DNA from: Valencia hispanica
Lineage: Eukaryota > Chordata > Actinopteri > Cyprinodontiformes > Valenciidae
Direction: 5' to 3'
DNA: 64,000 nucleotides
NCBI GenBank assembly: GCA_963556495.2
Contig: OY747710.1
Location: 39,567,000 to 39,630,999 of the forward strand
Part shown: one piece after another, positions 62,801 through 64,000 of the stretch
How the letters are laid out: every line of letters starts with the position of its first letter
How positions within the stretch are numbered: the stretch's first letter is position 1
Position numbers and translations under genes: made by a program
Notes under the pieces: generated by a model
Told to the model about the DNA's origin: nothing
What the model saw: the letters and a program-made list of their open reading frames with translations, nothing else
The model's database searches: none

Positions 62801-62963
62801 CATAGTGAAATATAATCTAATATGTTTTGTAATTCGGTTGTTGGTTTTTCTTTATATAGACAAACGGACTGCTTCAGGAGAGCAGTCAAAATGATCTCCA
62901 GCTTCCCACAGATGCAACAGACTACCAGGAAGATGGTGAAGACAACACAAAGCGAGCCTACAG
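11989..62963 (+). CDS. znf236: ZNF236-like multi-C2H2 zinc-finger protein, 17 exons (5' part of gene)
   Basis: Joined exons: 11989-12040, 14711-14817, 19731-19895, 19973-20151, 29263-29393, 32138-32310, 37152-37274, 38277-38450, 40262-40439, 41618-41890, 42262-42465, 42582-42714, 52603-52863, 52942-53174, 53372-53473, 61482-61624, 62860-62963. All junctions are GT..AG, phases agree, and the frame stays open for 911 codons plus 2 nt. Residues 2-8 form an AT-hook-like PRGRPRK. C2H2 fingers 1-5 lie at about 28-165, fingers 6-9 at 187-301, 10-13 at 437-540 and 14-17 at 612-716, separated by Gln/Ser/Glu-rich linkers. The predicted role is a nuclear DNA-binding regulator. Human ZNF236 is about 1,800 residues with about 30 fingers, and was described as glucose-responsive in kidney mesangial cells. 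About half the protein is therefore here and the 3' half lies beyond the window. Orthology is by remembered similarity of order and linkers, not a search. Confidence 0.9.
13542..13571. repeat. (TA)n microsatellite
   Basis: About 14 uninterrupted TA units in intron 1. Confidence 0.95.
13790..14035 (-). mobile_element. Non-LTR retrotransposon (LINE) reverse-transcriptase fragment
   Basis: The minus strand gives, with breaks, [14 protein letters not shown] then [15 protein letters not shown], a piece of the reverse-transcriptase palm/fingers typical of fish LINEs of the Rex/L2 type. It is truncated on both sides. Clade assignment is uncertain. Confidence 0.65.
14028..14290. repeat. hAT-like element end fragment
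   Basis: tagagccggttcctacggct, followed by ccggctctttcggcacc, is the palindromic terminal region of a widespread fish hAT-type repeat. The AT-rich remainder has no ORF. The other end was not located. Confidence 0.45.
14711..14817 (+). CDS. znf236: znf236 coding exon 2 (finger 1)
   Basis: Residues 18-53. Contains finger 1, C-T-I-C then 12 residues then H-L-R-E-H, the C-X2-C-X12-H-X3-H spacing. Acceptor ttgcag, donor aag/gtaggc, ends in phase 0. Confidence 0.92.
16138..16610. repeat. Pogo/Tigger-like MITE
   Basis: Starts cagtggacccctggtattg and ends near gaataggcgtcggtctcctg, an imperfect inverted pair (caggagaccgacgcctattc on the other strand) of the cagtggacccc type seen in pogo-like MITEs. 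About 470 bp with no ORF. Ends are decayed and TA flanks are not certain. Confidence 0.5.
16640..17425 (+). repeat. Possible piggyBac-like transposon relic
   Basis: Near 16975-17150 a broken + strand frame reads ...[17 protein letters not shown] followed by more acidic residues, resembling the acidic N-terminus of piggyBac-type transposases. tagtggacattttg near 16643 and cagtggacatgctg near 17405 may be remnants of ends. No catalytic domain is present, so this is tentative. Confidence 0.35.
17838..18385. mobile_element. TTAA-flanked MITE, about 0.54 kb
   Basis: TTAA at 17838-17841 and at 18382-18385 bracket DNA beginning aagctacattatg and ending cagtgtagct, an approximate inverted pair. The interior is GC-richer than the intron and has no ORF. 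TTAA targets are used by piggyBac and Kolobok transposons; I cannot choose between them. Confidence 0.6.
18430..18840 (+). mobile_element. Tc1-like transposon 3' relic
   Basis: ttagtggttatttagttttt followed by an AT-rich tail with gaaagctgctttttatatatt matches the 3' end of the family also seen at 46800-46990. No coding part remains. Confidence 0.5.
19731..19895 (+). CDS. znf236: znf236 coding exon 3 (fingers 2 and 3)
   Basis: Residues 54-108. Opens [20 protein letters not shown] (finger 2), then [17 protein letters not shown] (finger 3), and ends KKEE. Acceptor tccttcacag, donor gag/gtgagc, phase 0. Third codon positions are unusually GC-rich. These segments are among the most ZNF236-like in the protein. 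Confidence 0.95.
19896..19972 (+). other. Intron 3 (77 bp)
   Basis: A minimal intron, gtgagc to ttccag, between two GC-rich exons. An unspliced frame runs straight through it for 143 codons, but the zinc-finger frame does not continue. Confidence 0.9.
19973..20151 (+). CDS. znf236: znf236 coding exon 4 (fingers 4 and 5)
   Basis: Residues 109-167 plus two bases. Finger 4 starts [17 protein letters not shown] and finger 5 [17 protein letters not shown]. The donor is atgag/gtaaga; the split Arg codon is completed by exon 5. GC-rich third positions as in exon 3. Confidence 0.95.
20152..22016 (+). other. Intron 4, proximal part
   Basis: Contains (TCAA)-type repeats near 20240, a dispersed repeat-like block at about 20340-20560, a Tc1-like relic at about 20740-21052 and a (GTT)n tract at 21786-21803. 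21060-21780 shows nothing recognisable. The intron continues through the large transposon to 29262. Confidence 0.7.
20740..21052 (-). mobile_element. Tc1-like transposon relic, one terminus
   Basis: cttgccactcttccagacag and the end motif acttttgcaagtcactgta (terminus plus TA) resemble the right end of the 2646-4004 element, which has tgccactcttccataaaggc and tttgcaagccactc at comparable positions. Only the non-coding end and a few transposase codons survive. Confidence 0.6.
22017..22322 (+). repeat. Left terminal inverted repeat of the integrase transposon
   Basis: Matches 28574-28889 in inverse orientation at roughly 90% by eye, through gggccgtgaccc and gatacaccagagaagaaga. It carries a + strand copy of the start (ATG 22240) of the second gene, whose functional-position copy lies in the right repeat. 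Confidence 0.88.
22372..25241 (+). pseudogene. rve/IS3-like DDE integrase-transposase, six exons, inactivated
   Basis: Exons: 22372-22585, 22784-22912, 23008-23201, 24063-24210, 24307-24511 and 24940-25241. Exon 1 has a helix-turn-helix-like part ending [16 protein letters not shown]. Exon 3 has [18 protein letters not shown] with the first catalytic Asp. Exon 4 has [13 protein letters not shown] with the second Asp. Exon 5 has NHVIERMW with the Glu, 38 residues after the second Asp. The C-terminal exon ends [18 protein letters not shown], with an aataaa at 25397. Lesions: a frameshift in exon 1 near 22430, an in-frame TGA at the start of exon 2 (probably CGA to TGA decay) and a stop early in exon 6. 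The enzyme would have cut and joined transposon ends. Confidence 0.8.
23797..23862. repeat. (ATT)n microsatellite
   Basis: About 22 perfect ATT/TTA units in the intron between exons 3 and 4 of the integrase pseudogene. Likely polymorphic in length. Confidence 0.95.
26208..28658 (-). pseudogene. Second gene of the integrase transposon, RING-like C-terminus
   Basis: Minus-strand exons in order: 28460-28658, 27455-27701, 27179-27368, 26990-27083, 26519-26718, 26208-26386. The start Met lies in the right terminal repeat. Exon 1 is a small Trp/Cys/Lys-rich domain ([16 protein letters not shown]). Exon 2 is Pro/Ser-rich. Exons 3-4 hold an alpha/beta-looking [18 protein letters not shown] and [17 protein letters not shown]. 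Exon 5 is helical ([18 protein letters not shown]). Exon 6 is [15 protein letters not shown] then DHCLKW, which looks like a RING/U-box zinc site with its last Cys changed to Trp. One frameshift in exon 3. The function is unknown; it is probably an accessory protein of transposition. Confidence 0.65.
28574..28889 (-). repeat. Right terminal inverted repeat of the integrase transposon
   Basis: Inverse of 22017-22322. It contains the first 85 or so bases of the second gene's exon 1 and probably that gene's promoter. Confidence 0.88.
28960..29215 (+). repeat. Probable LINE 3' tail
   Basis: A short frame with S-K-A-T-L-T-L-L-I at its end, followed by tttccctttgggattaaaaa and a degenerate gaattgaatttg tail, resembles the 3' end of fish LINEs that terminate in a short tandem repeat. 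It ends about 50 bp before exon 5 of the host gene. Confidence 0.45.
29263..29393 (+). CDS. znf236: znf236 coding exon 5 (finger 6)
   Basis: Completes Arg168 and encodes [20 protein letters not shown], then finger 6 [21 protein letters not shown] and the start of a TGE-type linker. Acceptor ttccttcaaag, donor cacacag/gtgagt. Confidence 0.93.
30118..30500 (+). mobile_element. Tc1-like transposon relic
   Basis: cttgaacttttcacattttg followed by caaacgtgac and a tgggattttatgtgttagac block is the left terminal repeat of a Tc1-like family. A leader with ctgaataaaatccagtgcaa and a lone ESLWRELM-like Glu-motif region near 30430 follow. Most of the transposase is deleted. Confidence 0.6.
30600..31330. 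repeat. AT-rich MITE-like sequences
   Basis: Two palindromic zones, around 30640-30720 (gatatatcagg / tatcagccgatata) and 31200-31280 (aatcgattttt / gattcagaatcgattttt), resemble ends of small non-autonomous DNA transposons common in fish. Boundaries are not clear. Confidence 0.35.
32138..32310 (+). CDS. znf236: znf236 coding exon 6 (fingers 7 and 8)
   Basis: Completes the Gly of the linker and gives GERPYKC, finger 7 [17 protein letters not shown], a TGEKPH linker and finger 8 [17 protein letters not shown] with a 4-residue His spacing (HVQRVH). Acceptor ctgtacag, donor gag/gtaacg, phase 0. Confidence 0.95.
34350..34740 (-). mobile_element. Tc1-like transposon relic
   Basis: The minus frame at 34355-34576 reads [20 protein letters not shown] then [20 protein letters not shown], the central part of a Tc1-like catalytic domain. 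Plus-strand text near 34610 (aagaaatattttctttaaag) continues toward its 5' part. Ends are missing. Confidence 0.7.
34834..35410 (-). mobile_element. L2-like LINE, ORF2 C-terminus and 3' UTR
   Basis: The minus strand gives [20 protein letters not shown], then [20 protein letters not shown], the usual end of L2-type ORF2, followed by a 3' UTR ending in the reverse of caagtcagctttatttgcat. A related copy lies at 56455-56885 in the same orientation. 5'-truncated, as is normal for LINEs. Confidence 0.75.
37152..37274 (+). CDS. znf236: znf236 coding exon 7 (finger 9)
   Basis: Residues 270-310. [20 protein letters not shown] then LNAHISKMH is finger 9, with 4-residue His spacing and an extra Cys after the second zinc Cys. 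Ends VIEVPSSTS. Acceptor ctccgacag, donor tcg/gtaaga. Confidence 0.93.
37275..38276 (+). other. Intron 7
   Basis: About 1 kb with no recognised repeat or gene. Ends with a long pyrimidine tract before ctgcag. Confidence 0.85.
38277..38450 (+). CDS. znf236: znf236 coding exon 8 (linker)
   Basis: Residues 311-368, without fingers. Gly/Glu-rich start, then [12 protein letters not shown] and a Gln/Pro-rich part ending AINQDILQ. The IQQLLEL and INQDILQ segments are hallmarks of this linker in ZNF236. Donor cag/gtgagt. Confidence 0.93.
38451..40261 (+). other. Intron 8
   Basis: A (TG)n tract at about 38481-38498 and a Tc1-like relic fill most of it. 39900-40260 has nothing recognisable. Confidence 0.75.
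38503..39898 (-). mobile_element. Tc1-like transposon relic with decayed TIRs
   Basis: Left ttttaggcaggtgtcaaata and right cacacctgcctaaaac are inverted. The minus strand ends in [19 protein letters not shown] near 38650, has a Glu-motif remnant near 38860 and [10 protein letters not shown] (first Asp region) near 39190. The open + strand frame of 167 codons at 38973-39476 is its antisense shadow. Confidence 0.75.
40262..40439 (+). CDS. znf236: znf236 coding exon 9 (linker)
   Basis: Residues 369-427 plus one base. Starts [20 protein letters not shown], Ser/Gln-rich, and ends in a basic stretch [16 protein letters not shown] that may be a nuclear localisation signal. Acceptor tgtttgcag after a weak tract; donor ccag/gtagat. 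Confidence 0.92.
40440..41617 (+). other. Intron 9
   Basis: Mostly a Tc1-like relic (40600-41470). The final 150 bp are unique and lead to ttttctctgctcag. Confidence 0.8.
40600..41470 (-). mobile_element. Tc1-like transposon relic
   Basis: Minus-strand pieces in two frames: [32 protein letters not shown] (decayed S-P-D-L-N-P-I) and [18 protein letters not shown]. The far end near 41440 has gggggctaaatacaaatgca, a Tc1-like terminus. Many indels. Confidence 0.7.
41618..41890 (+). CDS. znf236: znf236 coding exon 10 (fingers 10-12)
   Basis: [13 protein letters not shown], then [21 protein letters not shown] (finger 10), an unusual THEKPFKC linker, [21 protein letters not shown] (finger 11), a TGIKAFEC linker and [21 protein letters not shown] (finger 12, with an extra Cys between the zinc cysteines). 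Donor cacacag/gtgaga. Confidence 0.95.
41891..42261 (+). other. Intron 10
   Basis: 371 bp of plain AT-rich intron. Nothing recognised. Confidence 0.9.
42262..42465 (+). CDS. znf236: znf236 coding exon 11 (finger 13)
   Basis: Linker G-V-R-P-F-P and finger 13 [21 protein letters not shown], then a basic Lys/Gln-rich region ([18 protein letters not shown]) and [15 protein letters not shown], a strongly ZNF236-like segment. Acceptor gtttcctag, donor tatg/gtatga. Confidence 0.94.
42582..42714 (+). CDS. znf236: znf236 coding exon 12 (finger 14, first part)
   Basis: [20 protein letters not shown], then [18 protein letters not shown]. The second zinc His of finger 14 is encoded by exon 13, so intron 12 splits the finger. 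Acceptor tttgaacag after a 116-bp intron 11; donor gtcag/gtattg. Confidence 0.93.
43265..44423 (+). mobile_element. Tc1-like transposon relic, left end missing
   Basis: N-terminal transposase frame 43383-43643 is open: [20 protein letters not shown] with a helix-turn-helix. After a central deletion comes [20 protein letters not shown] (43755-), then broken frames with the second Asp ([12 protein letters not shown], near 43950), [16 protein letters not shown] (44030-) and a terminus gcccca-ctg at 44423 before TA. No matching left terminal repeat. Confidence 0.8.
43383..43643 (+). pseudogene. Tc1-like transposase, N-terminal DNA-binding part
   Basis: 86 codons covering the paired-type helix-turn-helix (about residues 5-50) and the start of the second DNA-binding subdomain. 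The frame is lost at a deletion before the catalytic domain, so no enzyme is made. Confidence 0.7.
45186..45496 (-). repeat. Dispersed fish repeat (LINE/SINE 3' end type)
   Basis: ttgcatttatagagtctttc, ctcaaagcgctttacaactc, ttgtagccacagcagactga and gtgtcttgcccaaggacaca are blocks of a repeat seen throughout fish genomes. Non-coding here; open frames across it are chance. Confidence 0.65.
45645..46080. repeat. Possible MITE
   Basis: Begins near tttccactatcggaacttca, a motif of the 'ttttccactа' class of fish MITE ends, with a GC-richer interior lacking an ORF. The opposite end could not be fixed. Confidence 0.3.
46090..46200 (-). repeat. Dispersed fish repeat, TCCA-tailed family (copy 3)
   Basis: ggctggtgcctatctccaca and gggtacaccctggacaggtt match the block at 1746-1910 in the same orientation. 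Confidence 0.6.
46300..46995 (+). mobile_element. Tc1-like transposon relic
   Basis: A heavily decayed copy: transposase-like aaaaggcatcaatgggagaa near 46420, a Glu-motif remnant (S-M-D-L-N-L-I-E) near 46620, C-terminal [10 protein letters not shown] near 46775 and an AT-rich tail with taattactttttcacataaa. The tail matches 18590-18840. Confidence 0.65.
47150..48761 (+). mobile_element. Complete, apparently young Tc1-like transposon
   Basis: 1612 bp flanked by TA (47148-47149 and 48762-48763). Inverted repeats 47150-47350 and 48561-48761 (about 201 bp) differ at roughly five positions. The outer and inner edges of each repeat share tc(t/c)(c/g)aaaaaatt.gcat, giving the IR/DR arrangement of four transposase-binding-like sites. 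The single ORF (47479-48483) is uninterrupted. Everything needed for cut-and-paste mobility seems present, unlike all other Tc1-like copies here. Confidence 0.93.
47479..48483 (+). CDS. Tc1-like transposase, full length (334 aa)
   Basis: Cut-and-paste DD34E transposase. Residues 1-50 form the first paired-type helix-turn-helix ([20 protein letters not shown]), 50-58 an AT-hook-like basic linker (GRKKCGRKR) and 62-110 the second helix-turn-helix. Catalytic Asp148 (LFSDES), Asp238 (FQHDLAPAH) and Glu273 (DLNPIENLW) are all present, with 34 residues between the last two. The glycine-rich [13 protein letters not shown] lies at 187-198. It ends in the family's KGFPTKY. The length equals that of intact relatives (about 340). 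The start ATG follows the left inverted repeat by about 130 bp. Nearby copies are all broken. Activity is inferred from integrity only. Confidence 0.93.
   Translation: MGKTADLTAAQKAIIDTLKQEGKTQKEISERIGCSQSAVSRHLSGKSVGRKKCGRKRCTTRRGDRTLRKIVEKDRFHTLGDLRKQLTESGVETSRATVHSRVQEMGYRCCIPQVKPLLNQKQRQKRLTWATEKQHWTVAQWSKVLFSDESKCCMSFRNQSARVWRKTGEKEMPKCLKSSVKYPQSVMVWGAMSAPGVGPLRFIKGRVNEASYQEILEHFMLPSAVKLYGDEDFIFQHDLAPAHSAKTTGKWFTDHGITVLNWPANSPDLNPIENLWDIVKRKLRDARPNTLDELKAAIEASWASITPQQCHTLIASMPRRIEAVISAKGFPTKY
49310..49640. repeat. Dispersed repeat-like DNA, possibly antisense LINE
   Basis: cctaagagcagcatgtgcaa and gagccttggagagccccacg resemble a repeat family frequent in fish that I associate with an antisense LINE segment. 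No frame is intact and I cannot set ends. Confidence 0.35.
49995..50060 (-). repeat. LINE 3'-end motif
   Basis: ttcaaaaatacattattgat followed by gccagagggaaattaa is the reverse complement of the short 3' end found in several fish LINE families. A similar ttcaaaaatacttttattta is at 19121. Confidence 0.45.
50760..51366 (-). mobile_element. Non-LTR retrotransposon 3' part (endonuclease/RT type)
   Basis: The minus strand gives [20 protein letters not shown] and [19 protein letters not shown], the thumb-proximal part of a fish LINE reverse transcriptase, followed by a decayed C-terminal region rich in [11 protein letters not shown] Tc1-like fragment interrupts it at 51367; the upstream part of the same RT resumes at 51662. 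Confidence 0.72.
51367..51661 (-). mobile_element. Tc1-like fragment inserted in a LINE
   Basis: Starts at TA with cagtagggtaaaaaagtatt and includes the terminal repeat and the last transposase codons. It is the same family as 43265-44423, whose right end reads ctaaatacttttttgcccca. Truncated before the catalytic core. Confidence 0.7.
51662..51885 (-). mobile_element. Non-LTR retrotransposon RT fragment, upstream part
   Basis: The minus strand reads [20 protein letters not shown] then [11 protein letters not shown], the D-x-x-K-A-F-D-x-V-like motif of LINE reverse transcriptase. In a full LINE this lies upstream of the segment at 50760-51366, so both belong to one copy. Confidence 0.72.
52603..52863 (+). 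CDS. znf236: znf236 coding exon 13 (end of finger 14, fingers 15-17)
   Basis: Completes Arg631 and SH of finger 14, then the TGERPYKC linker, [21 protein letters not shown] (15), SGLKAYKC linker, [21 protein letters not shown] (16), SELRPYM linker and [21 protein letters not shown] (17). Acceptor gtcccag, donor cacag/gtttgt, a weaker donor also used by exon 17. Confidence 0.95.
52942..53174 (+). CDS. znf236: znf236 coding exon 14 (Gln/Glu-rich linker)
   Basis: Starts (R)[17 protein letters not shown] and continues acidic/Gln-rich to EQPLVQGE. Two donors 6 nt apart, at 53169 and 53175, are both in frame. I chose the downstream one (gaag/gtaaca) because the resulting Q-G-E-D-A-Y-V aligns better with the mammalian linker. 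Confidence 0.88.
53372..53473 (+). CDS. znf236: znf236 coding exon 15 (linker)
   Basis: Residues 797-829 with split codons at both ends: [20 protein letters not shown] then [13 protein letters not shown]. No fingers. Acceptor gccattgcag, donor caag/gtaaaa. Confidence 0.9.
53640..54060 (+). mobile_element. Tc1-like relic related to the intact element
   Basis: A left-terminal-repeat-like AT-rich run ends in ttttggcttacagttaataa, followed by a broken N-terminus: [20 protein letters not shown] then [14 protein letters not shown]. This parallels [20 protein letters not shown] of the 47479 transposase, so it is an older cousin. Confidence 0.7.
54075..54480 (+). mobile_element. L2-like LINE reverse-transcriptase fragment
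   Basis: The + strand reads [20 protein letters not shown] then [20 protein letters not shown] and [20 protein letters not shown], the conserved C-terminal RT region of L2-type elements, before stops accumulate. Opposite orientation to the copies at 34834 and 56455. Confidence 0.82.
55350..55586 (-). mobile_element. Tc1-like relic, part 1
   Basis: ctcagaagtttagaatatta near 55357 is a terminal-repeat remnant. The minus strand then reads [18 protein letters not shown] from about 55575 to 55530, the usual transposase C-terminus. Interrupted at 55587 by a MITE. Confidence 0.65.
55587..56173. mobile_element. GC-rich MITE with 5-bp target duplication
   Basis: 587 bp with ends gggctgtttacacgacaacg and aacgttgtcatgtaaacagc-cc, inverted at nearly every position. 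Flanks are catag on both sides (55582-55586 and 56174-56178); if the ends begin with a fourth G, the duplication would be ata instead. The tttacacgacaacg motif recurs inside. No ORF. Superfamily uncertain (a Harbinger-like element would duplicate 3 bp). Confidence 0.8.
56174..56440 (-). mobile_element. Tc1-like relic, part 2
   Basis: aggcaatcagcctacagcac, gaagcccgggttgcctcaac and atgatgattaaaccaggtgt continue the reverse-strand Tc1 relic interrupted at 55587. No frame is left. Confidence 0.6.
56455..56885 (-). mobile_element. L2-like LINE, ORF2 C-terminus and 3' UTR
   Basis: The minus strand gives [20 protein letters not shown] then [20 protein letters not shown], followed on the 3' side by the reverse of caagtcaattgtatttgtat. 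Same family and orientation as 34834-35410; 5'-truncated. Confidence 0.75.
58618..58640. repeat. (CT)n tract
   Basis: Near-perfect CT repeat of about 23 bp in intron 15. Confidence 0.9.
59024..59059. other. Perfect 13-bp hairpin
   Basis: gtcaagtggcatt and aatgccacttgac are perfectly complementary around a 10-nt loop. No poly-T follows and no known small-RNA family is recognised. Confidence 0.6.
59906..60902. mobile_element. Non-autonomous DNA transposon, about 1 kb
   Basis: Left cttttccactagcgcctact and right agtaggcgctagttgagaaa are inverted copies. Inside are a run of 18 C (60230-60247) and GC-richer non-coding DNA with no ORF. This end type is frequent in fish MITEs. Target duplication not resolved. 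Confidence 0.7.
61482..61624 (+). CDS. znf236: znf236 coding exon 16 (linker)
   Basis: Residues 830-877: [20 protein letters not shown] then [15 protein letters not shown] and HVPSSEV. The [14 protein letters not shown] stretch is a diagnostic ZNF236 linker. Acceptor tcccactcag, donor gtt/gtgagt, phase 0. Confidence 0.94.
61625..62859 (+). other. Intron 16
   Basis: Contains a hAT MITE at 62009-62464. The rest is AT-rich with no recognisable feature. The acceptor tttatatag lacks a strong pyrimidine tract. Confidence 0.85.
62009..62464. mobile_element. hAT (Charlie-like) MITE, 456 bp
   Basis: Ends cagtggtcccaaacc and gagttggggacctctg form the inverted pair typical of Charlie-type hAT elements. 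The 8-bp flanks tgaaaggg and tgatagag match at 6 of 8 positions, consistent with an old hAT target duplication. No intact ORF. Confidence 0.75.
62860..62963 (+). CDS. znf236: znf236 coding exon 17 (acidic linker, runs to next finger)
   Basis: Residues 878-911 plus two bases: [20 protein letters not shown] then [15 protein letters not shown], the lead-in to the next finger block. Donor tacag/gtttgt. The following exon is outside the window. Confidence 0.9.
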
Positions 62964-64000
62964 GTTTGTCTCATAGGTTTTTGTGTGAACATGAAAAAAG
63001 GACAATCAGCCAATGCACAATGGTGCCATCTGGTTGGTGGCCAACGCTCCAAGGAGTGACATCTGGCAAGCTTTTTTGCACATCTTCTGTTAAAGATAGC
63101 AGACAATCCTGAATAAAACATAAACACAAATCACAAGGAAATCCAAATTCCAGACCAAAAAAATCTACGGCTGGTTTTTGGAAGATTTCTGAAACTGTAA
63201 AATCTCATTTCAATGGTTTTTGTATTATAACATCATGTTTCTCTGTATACGAGAAATTATACTTGTATGCTTTCATTTTGCTATATCTTTATATTTGTGT
63301 AACCACCTGGGGCTCGCTAACCGATCAGTTTTTTCAAGCCTGTGATGTCCTGTGATGGAAAAACAAGCTTTCAAAGTTTTAGATAGAAAGCAAATGAAGA
63401 GACATCATGGGAAAATCCAGAAAAAGTATAATTTCTTTAGCTTAAATGGCTTTATATATTTGAAAAAATCGACTTTTAATTGCGTTAACAACTAGTCCCA
63501 GAGGTGGTTAGTCAAATGATTTCATAGCCACCCACAGCAGGAGTCGTAACAAGGAGATCTGTAAATTCAGTAAGATGCAAAAAGATAAATTGGACAATCA
63601 TTTTCTTTCTGAAAGGAGCCCAATTTTGGAACATATTCCCACCAGAAATCACATCATTGTCTAGCTTTAGAGTGTTTACATCTCGTGAAAATGTTGCTTA
63701 AAACGAGACAAATATGTAATCACAGAAACGTGGTCAGCTTACACTGGTTAGCACTTTTTATGCATGAATCAATTTTAAGGGATACTTTTGTTTCATTAAA
63801 GTCTCTTTTTTTGCATAGGTAACATTTTACAGTTTAATACAATCTTTTTAGGGCCATCAATAATACATTTTTTAATTTGTTATTGGAGGCCATGCCACCT
63901 GCCAAACATGAATAAATAACTGCTTCTGGCTGAAAATCCACATAGATAGGGATCGGTTTTGTTTGGATGCACTTCAGCATGAGACATCCAGTGTGTTAAC
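62964..64000 (+). other. Intron 17, incomplete
   Basis: AT-rich intron with no exon, RNA gene or recognised repeat up to the window end. Confidence 0.8.

Noticed and set aside
62822..63112. 96-codon frame overlapping exon 17
   Set aside because: Different frame from the exon; the zinc-finger frame is fixed by phase and by the ZNF236-like acidic linker.
1..64000. CRISPR array, operons, bacterial features
   Set aside because: No regularly spaced direct repeats; introns, C2H2 fingers and transposon types all indicate vertebrate nuclear DNA.

Overview
The window is vertebrate nuclear DNA, almost certainly from a teleost fish. It carries the 5' half of one large multi-exon C2H2 zinc-finger gene on the + strand, and its introns and upstream flank are filled with fish-type transposons: many Tc1-like elements, hAT-type MITEs, L1, L2 and other LINE fragments, and one large two-gene integrase transposon. 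No species can be named from the sequence. I see no other cellular gene, no rRNA or tRNA gene, and no CRISPR array or operon.

Gene. Seventeen coding exons can be joined with GT..AG borders and consistent phases, from an ATG at 11989 to a donor after 62963. They give 911 codons plus 2 nt with no internal stop. The product has an AT-hook-like N-terminus and 17 classical C2H2 fingers, in blocks of 5, 4, 4 and 4, separated by Gln/Ser/Glu-rich linkers. Order, linkers and key segments match my knowledge of vertebrate ZNF236. The last exon ends one residue into the next finger block, so the rest of the gene lies beyond 64000.

Layout. 1-11.9 kb: upstream flank with an L1 relic split by a Tc1-like element, a Tc1 relic split by a hAT MITE with a perfect 8-bp target duplication, other Tc1 relics, and a strong G-quadruplex motif. 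About 11.88-12.04 kb: probable promoter (YY1-type site) and exon 1. 14.7-20.15 kb: exons 2-4. 22.0-28.9 kb (intron 4): a 6.9-kb transposon with about 310-bp inverted repeats and two convergent, spliced, decayed genes. One gene is an rve/IS3-like DDE integrase; the other has a degenerate RING-like C-terminus. 29.3-42.7 kb: exons 5-12 with more Tc1 and LINE relics. 47.15-48.76 kb (intron 12): a Tc1-like transposon with an uninterrupted 334-aa transposase, intact DD34E triad and nearly identical terminal repeats, evidently young. 52.6-53.5 kb: exons 13-15. 53.5-61.5 kb (intron 15): L2-like LINE pieces, a Tc1 relic split by a MITE, and a 1-kb MITE. 61.5-63.0 kb: exons 16-17.

How it fits together. 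Only the zinc-finger gene is likely to have a host function. The mobile elements are intronic or upstream passengers, and nested insertions give a relative insertion order at four places.
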